Part shown: in pieces, positions 23,522-36,509 of the stretch
Layout of the letters: the number at the start of each line of letters is the position of its first letter
Position numbering within the stretch: position 1 is the first letter of the stretch
NCBI GenBank assembly: GCA_035772785.1
Contig: JAOCPU010000007.1
Location: 124,001-188,000 of the forward strand
DNA length: 64,000 nt
From: Phlebiopsis flavidoalba
Taxonomy: Eukaryota > Basidiomycota > Agaricomycetes > Polyporales > Phanerochaetaceae
Direction of reading: 5' to 3'
Notes under the pieces: model-generated
Databases searched by the model: none
The model's input: the letters and a program-made list of their open reading frames with translations, nothing else
Told to the model about the DNA's origin: nothing
Translations under genes and position numbers: made by a program

Positions 23522-26500
23522 ATGGGCAACGCTCAAAGTCTCACTCGTACAAGCGGAGCATGAGGCTGGACTCATTCGTGGGGGCGGAGCTGGGCAATGA
23601 TGTAGTCTACGAGCGAAGGTGTGTCTCAGCCAACGCTCACGCGTCCTCTTCTCCAACCTTGCGACAGTCTGGGATCTGCGCGGTTTCTGAAGACAGTAAA
23701 GTGTCGGCACCAAAACGGATACCTTGTCGTTAAGATCTTCATCAAGCCGGATCCTGGTGTTAGCCTGCGGAAGTACCACCGGAGACTAAAGTGTATGTGG
23801 TCTACCCCCCTTCAATATGCTAGGTATTCAAACATGTGTCTAGCGGAACGCGACTCGCTGTATGACATTCCGAAAAACATCTACACGTACCAGTCGTTTG
23901 TAGAGACGGACAAGGCAGGCTACCTAATCCGCCAGTGGGTAGCGAGCAGCTTGTATGACCGCATCAGGTGCGTTTATCATCCGCACACCATCAAGAATGC
24001 CTAATCACACACCCAAATGCTAGCACACGCCCATTCCTGTCAAACATTGAGAAGAAATGGCTGCGTACCAGCTCCTCACAGCGCTGCGCGACGCGCGAAA
24101 ACCGCAAGGTCTCACATGGCGACTTGAAGACCTCCAACATCCTGATCACGTCATGGAATTGGCTCCTCCTCTCCGACTTTGCACCACATAAACCTGCCCT
24201 CCTACCACTCGATGACCCCGCCGACTTTTCCTTCTTCTTTGACACGAGCGGCAAGCGTACATGCTACATCTGCGCGCCTGAAAGGTTCTACACCGCGGAG
24301 GAGAACCCTGAAGCGAGCAAACGCAGGGAACGGAGAGCGTGAAAGGGAAGGAGAGGGGGAAGAGGGAAAGCAAGGTCACGGAGGCGATGGACTGCTTCAG
24401 TGCAGGATGTGTGCTCGCCGAACTATTCCTTGAAGGCACGCCGCTGTTCTCTCTGAGCCAACTCTTCAAGTACCGTGCGGGGGAATTGACGGTTGATGCA
24501 CAACTGGCTGCAATTGAAGACGAAGGCGTGAGGGTACGTCTCTGAGCAATGAGAAACAAGCCATGACACTCACCTGCGCCTGATATTATGAAAGTCTTTA
24601 ATCAAGTCAATGATCTCAATCGACCCTACCAAACGGCTGCCGACCTTTGACACGCTGCTACATACTTCGAGAGGTACCGTGTTCCCGGAGACGTTCTACT
24701 CTTTCCTCCACAAACTACGTCGCCTCAATAAACGAGCTATCCTCACCCTCACCATTCTCCTTCCCCAACCGTCGGCCGCAGCCACTCCCATCACTGTCAC
24801 TCCCACTACCTACGAAACCAACTGCTCCCTCTTCCGCACAACCAGTCCCGGGCCCCGGTGAAGACTCTGGCGAACCACTACCGAGCGATTCCGATAGACG
24901 GTTGGAGAGAGACTTTGGTCGGACTACGAAAGTGTCGAGCCGTATTTGCTGCCTACTACGGAGAGCGAAAATCTGGACGACACGGTCAAGGATCCTGTGA
25001 AAGATTGAGTATGCAACTCCGAGCGTTGCGGGGAAGCCTTTTCCAGGTAGCCTCCGCCCGTAGCATACGACTTTAGTGACTGATCTTCATCGACAATAGG
25101 ATTTGTTTCCTGTCGAGCTTGACATCCCCAATCGTGACAGCAAACTCTTGAAGGGCTACGGAGACGGACGTAAGGCAGCAAAAGAAGGTGAGACTACTTT
25201 GCCCATATACGAAATAGTATCTCACCTACGACAGACGGCCCGGCTCTCATTTTACTCGCCCTCCTCACGGCGAACATAAGAACATGTAGTCTCCCGTCTT
25301 CGAAGCTCCCGCGCTCTGGATGTATGCCTTGCCTTGGCTCCTTTGCTGACCGACGAAGCCAAGTTGGACAGGATGGTGCCTTACATCGTCGAGTTGCTGC
25401 ACGATGATGCACCCGCCGTTCGTGGGGCAGCCGTCCGGACATTGATGCAAGTTGTGAGTCGTTTTCCCGTGTTCATGTCCACAACAATAACTCGTTGCAG
25501 CTGATGTTAGTGACAGTGATCACCCCTTCCAATGCATCGATCTTCCCAGAGTACATCATCCCGGCCCTCAGCCATCTCGTACGTGGGGACACCGAGGTTT
25601 CTGTGCGGTGCATGTATGCGCAGTGTGTCGTCGCACTGGCAGAGACGGCCGTGCGCTACTCTCGACATGGGGACAAGCTCTGCAGGGTGCGCGCACGGAG
25701 CGTACAAGATCGGCACAAATGCAGGCTTGACAGAGGGTCAGGAATACGACGAGGGCCATTTCGAGGTATGCAGTCCTACATCGACGTCACATGCTGTCGT
25801 CTCTCATCGCGCCCCATAGGTATCCTACGATGCATCAATGCAGGATCTCCAGAACGCGATACAGGGCACAGCTGTCGGCACTGCATGCTGGTGGACCCGT
25901 CCCACGTCGTCAAACGCTCGATCCTGCACAACATATCGGCGCTGTGCATATTCCTGGGGCAAACAGCGCACGAACGACGTGCTCCTCAGCCACATGATCA
26001 CGTATCTCAACCACAGAGATTGGGCTGCTCCGGGTTCGCGTTTTTTCGATTCCATAGTCGATGTCGCTGCTTGCGCGGGGTGGTAGGAGTCTGGAAGACT
26101 ACATACTGCCCTTGATGGTCATCCCAGGCACTCTCTGGTGTGTTCACTTTCGTCAACTATTAACATAGCTCAACATATGAAATGTTATGTAGACGTGGAA
26201 GAAACGGTTGTTGCCAGAGTCCTGGCGTCCTTGAGAAGTTTGTTTGCGAATTAGGGCTCTTCCACAAGATGTAGGCATATGTGGGAACTATTGAGTGCCA
26301 CCTTGTCATTCCTCTATCATCCTAAACATTTGGATACGACAAGGTTCGCACTATCTTCGTCATGCTTTATTCATAACTGACTGTTTTGGATTTACAGGTG
26401 CTGCTGCTTTCATTGCGCGCTGCTTCCAAAACACCTACCTTCCGAGCGATGTCTGGTGTATTCTATATCCATCCCTGAAACACTTTCTACGCTCTGATAT

Positions 26501-29482
26501 ACGAGACGCGGACGAACAAAGTCTTTTGCTGGCTATGAAACCCCCAGTGCGCTTCTCGTGCTTGCTCACAGATGCTCGCACTAACGTCCATTTTAGCTGC
26601 CCAGGCATATTTTCGACGCAGCAAAAAGACCTGGCCAAGGGATCAGACCGGTCTCCGTTCTGGAGTCCCAAAAAGCTGTGAAGGTCGACTCGCCGAAGAA
26701 CAGTCTCGCGTCTGTTCGGCAAACCAACTCCAGCTCACGTTCACGATCGGAGAGTAAGTTTGATGTGTATTTTGGCGATGTTATCGAGCTGATGCGCAAT
26801 GTAGGGACGAGGCTCAGCTGGACGAAGCTACAGCATAAACTTGGATGACGGCGACTGACGAGAGCAAATTGATGGCCATGCGAGACTTGTTTCCAAGCTG
26901 GCCCGCAATATAGCAAGGTAAAGCTTCATGACTACTTATGAATCGCTGACCTAACGATTCCTAGCTTTGAAAACGCGAGTAATGGGCTGAGCCAGAGGTT
27001 GAGGGACTCACGGTTCCAAACACCATCGAGCTCCAAAAGCTCGGCGTAGTACCTCAAACCGTCTTCCTCAAAGCGTCCAACGACACCAGCGGCACCCGAT
27101 CCGCGCGCCCACTCGTGGCTCAACGCGCCGTCTCCGAGGCCGCTCGCAGCCCCCTCGCCGGCCACACCCGCTCAACGAGACCGCACCCTGAGCGCAGACT
27201 ACGGAGCAGGGGTGCCCCGGCGGTGCGCCCTTCGAAGACCTGCGCCGGCGGCTCGCAATCATCAACGGCTCCGCCTCCTCGCTCTCCGTTGCCTCCGGGG
27301 ACACGCGCGCGACGCACTCAAGAGCCCCTCTTTGCCGCCGACTTCACAACAGACGTGTTCAGCGCGCCGTCGACGCGCTGTCAGGACGTACCGCTCTGTG
27401 AGCGCCCGCCGAGCCCGACCGAGTCCGTCGTCTCCGCCGCGAACTCGTCCTTCCGCGGCGCGCACCGCCGGTGCACGTGGGCAGCAACGGACGGCAGAAG
27501 GCGCTCCCTGCGCTGGGGTCGAGCCGCGCGAACGCGACGGGCCTGCTGGACGCGCACCCGAAGGCGCGGGAGGGGCTCGCCTGAGCGCAGCGGGCGCAGC
27601 TCGCCTGTCTCTGTCGCGGGCACGATCCGCTGGTGTCGAGCTAGGGCCGCGGATATCGACGCTGGTGCCGACTCTCGACCTTACCGGTACGCCTCCTTCT
27701 CTTTCCGCGGGGTGGAATGCCGATGTGTGGTGGGCAGACGGCCAGGAGCCGGGGATCAGCAACCTCCTCGAGCACAGGTGTACCTCGAGAAAACCGCGAG
27801 CTGGGCGCCGACTTTGGGCCGCGCGTGCACGAGGGCCCCGTGCGGCGGCGCAACGCGGCGCGGCACAGCTACATGCCGCGGGACGGCGCGCCGCGGCGGC
27901 TCGAGAGCATACGCTCGAGTCGCGAGCGTCTCGGCGCGCACGGCGACGGCGTGACCGCGCTCGCGGTTCGCGTCCGGACCACGTGTTCTTCGTCAGCGCG
28001 TCGGACGACGGGACGGCGCGCGTGTGGGACACCGGCGCGCCTCGAGCGCAAACGTCACGGGCAAGCCGCGGTTGCACACGTACGCCGGGCACGGGGCGCG
28101 CGTCAAGGCGCTTCTGCTTTGTCGAGGCGACGCATTGTTTTGTACCCCAGTGCGGCGGAGGACGCGGAGTGTGCATGTTGTGCGGTTGTACATGTGACTT
28201 CCCGGGGGGGCCAGGGCCAGGGCGGGGGGCTGCCCAAGTATGGGAAGCTTCAGGTGTAAGAGAACATCGCGTCGAGGCCCCCGGGGCACTACGTGACATG
28301 TATGGCGCACTACGACACCGGTAAGCAATATCATTATCCAGCTACTACCCTACCTAACGACCTCTGTAGCCACATCACTCGAACCTGCTCTACTGCACCA
28401 CCACCGCCTCCACTCCTCGTCATCCTCGACCTCCCCCCCCCCGCACTCGCGCAGTCCTGCAGACAATGCAAAACCCCACCGCACCACGGGCCCATCACCG
28501 CCCTCGTCGCTCGCCCCCCCCCCCGTCCCTCCCCAAACGCGCCTGGGCCGTCTGCCGGCACCGCACGCGGCGTGCTCGCGCTCTGGGACCTGCTCTTCGG
28601 ATTCCGCATCAAGAGCTGGCGGCGCGCGGGCGCGGCGCACACACCCATTCCTGTCAGTGCAGCGCTGCACCCCACAAGAGGCAAGGGCCGCTGGGTCGTC
28701 GTCGCGCTCGCGAACAGCGGAGAGAGCGCGCCGCTGCTCGAGGTGTGCGGACATCGAGAAGACTCTGCTCGTCGAGACGTTCGACACGCGCGCGGCGGGC
28801 GGGCGCGCAGGCGCCGCCGCCGCCGCCTGTCGGCAGCAGCGCACCCCGCGGAGCCCAGCGCGGCCGCCGCGATCGCGGCGCTCGTGCGCGCGCGCCCTTC
28901 CGCCTCGCCCACGCAGCCGTTTCCACACCCCCGCGGAACCGACGGCGCAGGCGGCGTCTCCGAGCGTGCACGCGCTGGTGCTCGGCGCGGCAATTCGGGT
29001 TCGGGGGCGCGCACCACCAGCGCGGCGCTCGCGGAGGGCGGGGACGCGGGCGCGGGTTTGTGCTGTGTGGCGCGGACGACCGGCGGGTGCGGTTGTTTGA
29101 CCTTGTGCGTGCGGAGCGGTCGGTGGTTGTGAGTGGGCCGGAGGGCGAGGGCGAGCGGGGCTGTTTATTCGTGCGTTCCTCCTTCTCCTTTTTTGTTGGG
29201 TGGAAGCTGATGGGGGGTGTGGTAGGAGCACGAAGAGCGAGAGCGGGACGGCGTATGTGGAGACGTGGGTGGAGGGCGCGCCGGGGGGGGGGGTGCGAAC
29301 CGGCGCGCCGGCGCGGCTGGGCTCATCACGCACAACCAGCAGAACCTGCTCCGCGCGCAACAGGACAACGGTGAGCGCGCTCGCGTGCGTCGATGGCGCC
29401 GTTCCGGCGGGGGCGGTCGTCAGCGGGAGACCGCGCTTGGGCGTCCTCATCAAGGTCTGGCGCGTCCGAGAGCGTCGAGTGA
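23522..29482 (+). CDS. VPS15: Vps15, regulatory protein kinase of the Vps34 PI3-kinase complex
   Basis: Vps15 (PIK3R4/p150) anchors and activates Vps34 in endosomal sorting and autophagy. The ATG at 23522 begins MGNAQSL, an N-terminal Gly suited to myristoylation. The kinase domain follows: [11 protein letters not shown] (about 23670), [17 protein letters not shown] (about 23915), the catalytic loop [17 protein letters not shown] (about 24115), [12 protein letters not shown] (about 24393) and [11 protein letters not shown] (about 24610). The middle has HEAT-like repeats, for example [20 protein letters not shown] (about 25365) and [12 protein letters not shown] (about 25555). The C-terminal WD40 propeller includes [16 protein letters not shown] (about 27985), [13 protein letters not shown] sequence (about 28485), [16 protein letters not shown] (about 28570) and IKVWRVRE near the end. 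The probable stop is TGA 29480-29482, one frame away from the local open frame because of an extra base. GC content rises sharply from about 27.0 kb onward. Full family length (about 1,500 residues) appears to be present. Confidence 0.93.
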
Positions 29483-29825
29483 TCAACAAGGCGCATACAT
29501 GCGGTAGAATGTGTGTATTATATAGAGTTGTGCGGTACTTTCCGACAAGATACTAGCAGTGTGCATTCCGAGAACGGCGGGGGAGATGGTACAATTCCGG
29601 TGTGGATCTGCTACAGGGCGAAATACATAGATATAAGTTGACGGACCACAACGCGAGCAGCTGCGGACAAGAAAAGATGGAGTGGAGATTACAGAATCCA
29701 GAATGAAGCAGAGGGAATAGCAATGAAGAGTCATCGTCATCACGGGCGGCTATGATATGTCGTTCGGTGCCGCGACGCGGTTCCAACCAAAAAACAGAGT
29801 GGTCGGCTGCGCGTGGCGCGTGCAG
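29483..29825. other. Convergent 3' region between VPS15 and the HSP20 gene
   Basis: Low-GC sequence between two gene ends that face each other. No coding or RNA feature is seen. Confidence 0.5.
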
Positions 29826-30511
29826 CTAGGAGGCATGCGTCTGGGCCCGCGAGGAGCCGTTGCCGGCAGGATTGCGTGGCCAGGAGATCAGGAGCATGCC
29901 GTCTGTGAGGGTCGGGCAGCAACGTCGGACGTCTGAACACCAAATCCAATCAGCAAGAGCTTTGGGGCAAGGAAAGAACAGCATATACACACCTCTATGC
30001 CGGCGGGCGATGTCAATCTCGCGGTAAAAGGAGCCAAACTTGAGCTCGCGGATCTTGTAGCTCTGGTCGGCGAGACGCGAGGCACGCAAGGCCGGTGGTG
30101 TTCTGCTGGACGTGACGTCGCACACCCTAAGGGGCACGCCGCGCTCGCCGTGCACGATGAGCTTGGTGCCCTGCACGCGCAGGGTGAGGTTGCGGCGGTC
30201 GACGCCGGGCAGCTCGAGCATCGCGGCGACGCTGGGCGACGTCTCGTCGTCGTACAGGTCCATCCTGGCGGGGAGTCGTCAGCGCTGGCGGTTCGCGGAC
30301 GGTGAGAGGAAGACAGACATTACCTAGGCTGATAGCGGTGCGCGGCGCTGGCGCGAAGCAGCAGGGCCCGTTCTCGACGAAGACGTTGGAGGTGGTACAC
30401 TCGCGCGAGCACGAGGCGCGGATCAATGGCGAGGCGGGCGTGGTTGTGCGCTCCGCCGGCGCCTGCTCCGCGACTCACGGAGGTCTTCTTCGAGCCGGGC
30501 ATGGGACGCAT
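29826..30511 (-). CDS. Small heat-shock protein, HSP20/alpha-crystallin family
   Basis: ATP-independent chaperone that holds unfolding proteins. The first exon runs from ATG 30511 (MRPMPGSKKT) to HRYQPR. An intron near 30263-30327 joins in phase to MDLYDDETSPSVAAMLELPG, the start of the alpha-crystallin domain, followed by LTLRVQGTKLIVHGERGVP, SYKIRELKFGSFYREIDI and, after a second intron, LTDGMLLISWPRNPAG. The stop is at 29826. The order ELPGV, LIVHGER, FGSFYREI and DGMLLISWP is the classic HSP20 fold. The final hydrophobic motif that promotes oligomers is not obvious. One frame break follows the second intron. No clear array of heat-shock elements was found upstream. Confidence 0.9.
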
Positions 30512-31213
30512 TCGGGCGGCTGGCGACAGTGGTGACAAAAGTAATAATCCCTCCAGCGGGGAAGGCGAAGGCGAGGGGCTTGAGGTGCGAGAAGGAGAAG
30601 GCGGGCGGGAGCCGAGAGTGAGTTTGTAGTGTGAGCAGAGGATAATCAGGGGCGGCTGGCTTTTATTACGCAGGCGGAGGTTGACGTCGGCACAGAAGCT
30701 CGAGTAGCTGAGTCTTGTTTGCGGGGAGTCCAGTCGAATCGCTGCACACAAATGGATAGGACTCCGGCGCCCCACACCCGTGGGCGGGTTTCAGGATGAT
30801 GTGCCCTCGGGCGGACAACTCGCGGATGACTTCGACGCCCGGTCACTGACATTGCTGGTTCCAGCACAGGGGGGGCAGAGGGCGGAAGCATAAGGACAAC
30901 ACCCAGTGCGTCTTTACTCACTGCGAGTCCGGCTATTCGACAAGCAGATCGACACCCGGCCCCACGCTTCATGTCATCGCCTCTCCGCAGCGCACAAGGA
31001 TTTATTTCTGCCTGACAAATCTACCCTTAGATTCACTCCCGCGGGCTTTGTCGGGCGACTAAATAACATCGGCGTATTCCGCATTTGGTATATCGGGCGC
31101 TCACGGGAGCGGCTCTTGCCGCCCGACGCGCCCGCAGGGCTTGTCATTATTGCGAGGGATTGCAGAGTACACATTACAAACCGACAACATCTGCTCAGTG
31201 TGCCACCCCCCCC
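30512..31213. other. Divergent region between HSP20 and CSTF2
   Basis: The two genes point away from this 0.7 kb stretch, so it should contain both promoters. A plus-strand open frame (30906-31442) runs through it but overlaps the first RRM exons of CSTF2 in another frame and has no motif of its own. Confidence 0.45.
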
Positions 31214-32871
31214 ATGCAGCAGACAGAGTAGTCTTGGGTGTGTACGCACTGACTCGTTCCGCACCCCCCCCTGCGCCCCGACACCGCTGACTCACGCCAC
31301 GTTTGAACAGTCGGCAATGTGCCGTACAATATGGGAGAGGTCGCGGGTGTGCATCCCGCTGGCCCTCCGCAGACCCACTGACTCTTTTTCTACTAATAAT
31401 CAGGAAGGCAACGTCATAGACGGCCACCGTTCAAGTCAGTAGGGGCAGGTTGTAGGATTCAGGTGCCGTGCCACGTACTTGCCTCGGGAGACGCTCAAAT
31501 TTGTACATCACACCACATACCCTGTGTGATCCAGACTAGTCTATGACCGTGACCACAGGCAAACCAAAATGGGCTACGGTATTCCTGTGAGTTCGCCGGT
31601 ACGTGCCGTCCGTTTGTCAATCCGCACGCACATACATCCACATGCGCCACCTGCGTCTTGTTTCGGCAAAGACCACGACACGGCCAGTGGGGGGTGTCCG
31701 CCGTGCGCAACCTAAACGGCCCAACGAAGTCACGGCGGCCACCGCCCGCTCCGCATCGACCTCGCCAGACACAGCGCACCCGTTTTCCTCTTTGAGGGGC
31801 AAGACGACCGTTAACCGCGGCGAGCTCGTCGACGGCGGCGAGACCCGCGCGCTATAAGTGGCGCGAGCGCCAGACAGTCACGAGCGCGGCGGCAGCCAGC
31901 GCAGGAGGCGACGACGGCGCCGCGCGGGAGGCACGACCCCCAAGTCCTTCCTCGCGGGCCCTGCCCCCCCCCCGGGCGTGGCCCCTGCCCCCCCGGCAGC
32001 GGGGGGCGCTCGGACCGGCCATCATGCGCGTTCCTCGATTGGGTCGACGCCGCCGCCGCAGATCCTCGCAAAAAAAAAAGGATAGATTGTCGCAGATGAA
32101 GGAGGTGGTCGACCTCCTACCCCCGCCGTTGTGCTCCGCTGACTGGCCAAAGGAAAGGCGTTACAATCATCACGGCATCCCCGAATCAAGCCCAGCGCGC
32201 TGCCGTCGGCGCGCACCCGCAGCTCGGGCTTATGCGCTCTTCGCAGGCGCTGCCTCCTGCACAACCCAAATCGTTCACTGACCCCCACCCCCCGCGATCC
32301 ATCGAGGAACCCTCTCCTCAGTCTCTGCCTGTTACGTCCACCTAACCCTAACGCCCCGCAGCGCATGCTCGCAGCAACAGGCGCAGGGCGCTCCACCACC
32401 CGCGCGGCCCCCAACACCAACCTACTACGCACCCCCCACCCGCTCACACACCTCCCCCCGCCGAGCTACGCGCCCCGCCACACCTCGCGATGCCGCCGCC
32501 GCCCGCGCCGGTCGCGTACGCGCAGCCGCCTGCTGCGCCGTACTACCGTGCGCCGCCCGCCTGCACCCGTCGCGCCTGTTGCGCCTGTTGCGCCGCCTGC
32601 GCTAAGGCGTTTGATCCTGCCGTCCCGCGTGCGTGCAATCTCTTTTTGAGTGATTGAAAGAGAAAGAAAGGCTGATGAGAGTTGTGTAGGATATGCTGAT
32701 TGCAGGTGCTCAATCTTACGCCGGACCAGATTAATTCGCTCCCGCCGGCTGAGCGGGACCAGATTTTATCAGCTTGTGCGTGCTTGCTCTCTTTGCTGTT
32801 AGGGTGTGGGTGGCTGATTTTTGGGGGGGCAGAGGACGCAGTTGGTGTTATGTGTTGCGCCGCCTGCGTAG
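31214..32871 (+). CDS. Cleavage stimulation factor subunit 2 (CSTF2/Rna15), mRNA 3'-end processing
   Basis: RNA-binding subunit of the polyadenylation machinery that recognises U/GU-rich sequence downstream of the cleavage site. The ATG at 31214 lies in a short first exon. The RRM then follows over several short exons: VGNVPYNMGE (about 31313), GQVVGFR (about 31445), LVYDRD then an RNP1 block that should read KPKGYGFCEF (about 31535-31597, distorted by inserted bases near 31569-31585), SAVRNLNG (about 31698) and LRIDLA (about 31757), with GELVDGGE (about 31820). The hinge (about 32030-32260) has TPPPQILA, LSQMKEVV and GAHPQLGL, the region that binds CstF77/Rna14. A Pro/Ala-rich linker leads to the C-terminal helix domain VLNLTPDQINSLPPAERDQI (about 32707), and a final short exon ends with TAG 32869-32871. 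The block order is diagnostic. Confidence 0.88.
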
Positions 32872-33129
32872 GGTCGTAGCGAGTGGGCCACGTGCCGCGA
32901 TTCAAGTGGCGGGCTTTTGTGTTTTACGTGTTTTTGTTTTTCGCTCGCCGTTATGAAGCAAGCAATCGTATGTTTCGACGCGTTATTGTTTGGCTCAGAG
33001 CAGTTCAGAGCATATTCGAAGCTCTCATGGCGGCGGAGCGTCTTGAATCGTGGGCGGGACAATTCTCTCCCACACAAGAATACACAAGCAAAACCCTTTC
33101 ATTTTCATATCGTGCACCAACATACATGA

Positions 33130-36100
33130 CAGAGACACACGAGCATCTAGATCTGTTCTCAAGGCTGCGGCTCGCCTTAAGCTCAGCCAGCTTTTTTGCA
33201 ATCTCCTCAAGCGAGGTCGTCTGGCCCTTGGCCTTGGTGCCGACGTCATCGTCGCGGTTTTGCGCACGTTTGACCGACTGGCTGTCGAGAGCTCCTCCTG
33301 GCCCACCACTTTACGCCACACAAAAAATCAGCTTTACATGGGAAGAACGGGGGAAGGAAGGCGCACCGAGGATAAAGTTGTACTGCGCGACCTCGCCGTT
33401 GCGGATCTTCTTGTGTTCAGTGTCTCGGGGCTGTTGTCCACGTCGACGTACAGCCCGAGCTTGGTCAGCTTCTCGCCGACCTCGGACGCGTATTGTTGCT
33501 GCAACACGTGTCAGCATGGGCTATGCGCAGTGAGAGTAAGGGGGTGCTCACGTAGGGTACCGCGACGGGGACAATCAGGACCTGGCGTGGAGAGAGCCAG
33601 GAATGGCCTGGAGGATGTGTTAGTGTTGTCGTGTGCATGGGGCTCATCGCTCTACGCACCACTTGCCGGCAAAAGTGCTCGGTGATGATCGCAATGAAGC
33701 GCTCGAGCGAGCCCAGGATCGCGCGGTGGATGATGACAGGGCGCGCGGGGGGCTTGTCCGGGTTGGCTGCCTCCTCGGGGCGTGCGGTACTTGAGGTTGA
33801 AGCGCTCGGGGAGCTGGAAGTCGAGCTGTGGATGGTCGCGCCACTGGAAGGAGCGGCGGAGCGCGTCGCGGACCTTGATGTCGATTCATGGGCCGTAGAA
33901 CGCGCCGTCGCCGGGGTTGAGCTCCCAGCGGCCGAGGGTAATGCGCGCGAGCGACCGGCCTTGAGCTGCGCCTCCGCCGCGTCCAACGTCTTCGATCGCG
34001 CCGAGGTAGTTGTCCGGCCGCGTGGAGAGCTCGAGCTGGAACTCGAACACCATAACAGCCCGTAGATGTGCTGCATAAAGTCGAACATCATGTTCATCTC
34101 CTGCTCGATCTACATGAGGCGGTTGATGCGACCCTCTGCGCGCGGACGTCAACGAAGAACCGCACTTGTGAGGGCATGCAGAAGATTTGTGTGCGATAGT
34201 CATCCTGTACGAACCGCGGCGCACGCGGGTGAGGCCGACAGCGCAACAGAAGAGAAGTTCACTCCGTCCAGTGAATAGTAGGCACTACCCCGAACTGGCC
34301 ATGCGGATGGGAAGTTCCTTTGTAGTCTGCGGTCACGCGAGTCGAAAATCACGCAGTGGACCTGGGGCAGTTCATGGGCTTGAGCGCCCAGTTCTCTTTC
34401 TCGATATCAAGCGTGAACATGTCGTCCTTGTGTAGTTCTGCCAGTGACCGGAGGATCTCCCAGAGCTTCGAGTTGTACATGTTTGGTGAAATGACTAGCG
34501 GGCTGTCAGCATAACTGTGTGCATGCGCTTACACGATTTGGCTTACCCTCCTGGTAGCCGCGCTTGAAGTATTCGGATTTGGGACGAGAGTTAGCGAATG
34601 TTCTTTTCACACACGCAAAACATGACTTACGCGCATAAGCCCGCGAGTGTGTTAGTTGTAGATTCTGGGCGCTCCATGCGGCAAGAAGAGACGCGCTTCC
34701 GGGGCTGAGCTCGTTTGAAGAAGAAAAGCTCTTGACTCCTGCACAGGCCATTAGCTTACAGAAACATGGTTATAGCCGACTGCCTTTACTAGCCTTTCCG
34801 ATCTTTCTGTGATCACGCTTGGCCGCCTCTTCAAGGAAGTGCTTGTACTAGGGTCGGACATCTGTTTCTTGTCCGGGAACGAGACGCCGTAGATACGCTG
34901 AAGTGAGTTCATTCTTCGGGTCTCCGAGGAAGTAAGATGCGGAGCTCTAGAGATTATATGTTAGAGTTTTCCGCGCAACACGCTGTGAGCGATGTACGCA
35001 CCTTGGTGACCATGAAGGCCCTTGATCTTGCCCGTGTGAGGGATATGAGGGCCAACGCAAAGGTCAACCATAGGACACGCAACGGTTAGACAGTGGTTTA
35101 GAAGTGCCGTCGGGAATCTTAGACTCGATGATTTGCTTCTTGTACATTGTTGTACTACAGGCAAAATTAGAAATGTTGTGGATATGTCAAACATAGGGAC
35201 ACGTACAGCGGAGGAAGAGGGAGAGAAACATCTCGAGGAGAGTCTCCTTCGGGACGACCAAACGCTCAAAACTTCTGTCTCTCTTGATCGCCATGGTCGG
35301 AGACCTTTCTCCAGGGCGGGATAGTCGGCGTGGGTGACTGGGCCTAGGAGCACGTGAGCTCCAATGAAGCCGAAAATATCGGAATGGACGTACCTATCCT
35401 CGATGGGCCATTTCGTAGAAGAATCCATCCTCGGTGGCTATGAGGGGACCAATGCACACAGTGGCAGCCGTAGTGCCGTTTCTTGCGGCTTCTCCGAGGA
35501 CATGAGCGGACGAGTGCCAGAAGACACGCTTGCCTGGGATACCATCAGACTTGCGAGATAGGTTTACGGAGTATGTGAAGTACCTTCGGGGTGTTCAAAG
35601 TCGAGCAGCTCCAGGGTAACGCTGCCCTCTAGGGGACGCTCGAGGTCCCATACCGAGCCATTGACCTAGTCACGGGGGTCCGGTGAGCGTTAACAAGTCA
35701 ACGGGAAAATATATATCTCACCTTGGCAATAACAATGCGTTCTGCAAGACCTTTGGAGATCTGGTTCGCATGTCCATTAGGGCTCGTCTCCCAGGACGTG
35801 CCCTTGCGCTTCGAGCCATCGGGAAGAGTAATCTCGATCTCTTTGCCTAGGTTGTGCTTGTAGGAAAGGTGTCAGACTTCTCCCTACAGACGGAACAGTT
35901 TGCGCCTCACCTTTACCCACGTCCTCGTCATACTCTGCCTTCAACTTTTCAAAAATCTTGATACGGTGGTCAAAGAACTCGGGCGGGCGGTTGCAGCTAC
36001 GCCCGGCGAGGATTTTGCACGCATTAGCATCCCTCTGGACGCGCGACTCGATGGGCTCACCTCGAGCGGATGGTCTGACGTGGCAGCAGCACCTTTGCCT

Positions 36101-36206
36101 TCTTTTCCTTTGGCTTCTTCGCCTGACCCGCATGGGGTGCGTCGAGAGCCGGGATTTGTGCCGGCTGGGAGGTGGACGCGACGGGTGCAGGCGCCGCGGT
36201 AGACAT
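33130..36206 (-). CDS. Threonyl-tRNA synthetase
   Basis: Class II enzyme that charges tRNA-Thr. The ATG at 36206 starts [15 protein letters not shown] with a Lys-rich N-terminal extension typical of cytosolic fungal enzymes. [20 protein letters not shown] (about 35970) precedes the TGS domain. The editing domain has [12 protein letters not shown] (about 35520), whose His residues are expected to bind zinc, and [16 protein letters not shown] (about 35390). The catalytic domain has [11 protein letters not shown] (about 33800) and [19 protein letters not shown] (about 33740), matching motif 3. The anticodon-binding domain has [15 protein letters not shown] (about 33575) and [10 protein letters not shown] (about 33390), and the protein ends near [14 protein letters not shown] (about 33190). 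The exact stop is unclear because frames break there. No mitochondrial presequence was seen. Confidence 0.92.
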
Positions 36207-36509
36207 GGTGTTGAGCGAAAGGAGTTTTTGAGCGAAGGATGGGGGACGGGAGGTCTGGAGTAATATACAGGGAGGTGAGGGGAAGCGGAGGGATCGATTG
36301 AGAGTTCTGAGCATGCACCTCTATCCTAATGCGAGTCACGCAGATGCAGATAGCAAGCGCGAGAAATTCCCGCCGCGCTTCGTCGCGTCTGTGCAGAAAA
36401 GGCAACTCTCCTCGTTCACCACAAACATCACACAACAGACTATGGTCACTATTCACTCCTTTATGCTCAACAAAAAAAATACAATACATTGTTTTTTCTG
36501 AGTGTTTAC
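36207..36509. other. Intergenic region upstream of the threonyl-tRNA synthetase
   Basis: About 300 bp between two minus-strand genes: the promoter of the synthetase and the 3' flank of the M20 gene. It includes a GATTGAGAG-type stretch and an A-rich run near 36472. No coding feature. Confidence 0.5.

Noticed and set aside
30906..31442. 178-codon plus-strand open frame
   Set aside because: It overlaps the first CSTF2 RRM exons in a different frame and lies in the divergent promoter region; no motif.
32338..32352. Two copies of CCTAACCCTAACG resembling telomere repeats
   Set aside because: Only two units, inside the CSTF2 gene just before a CAG acceptor; CTAAC here fits an intron branch point.
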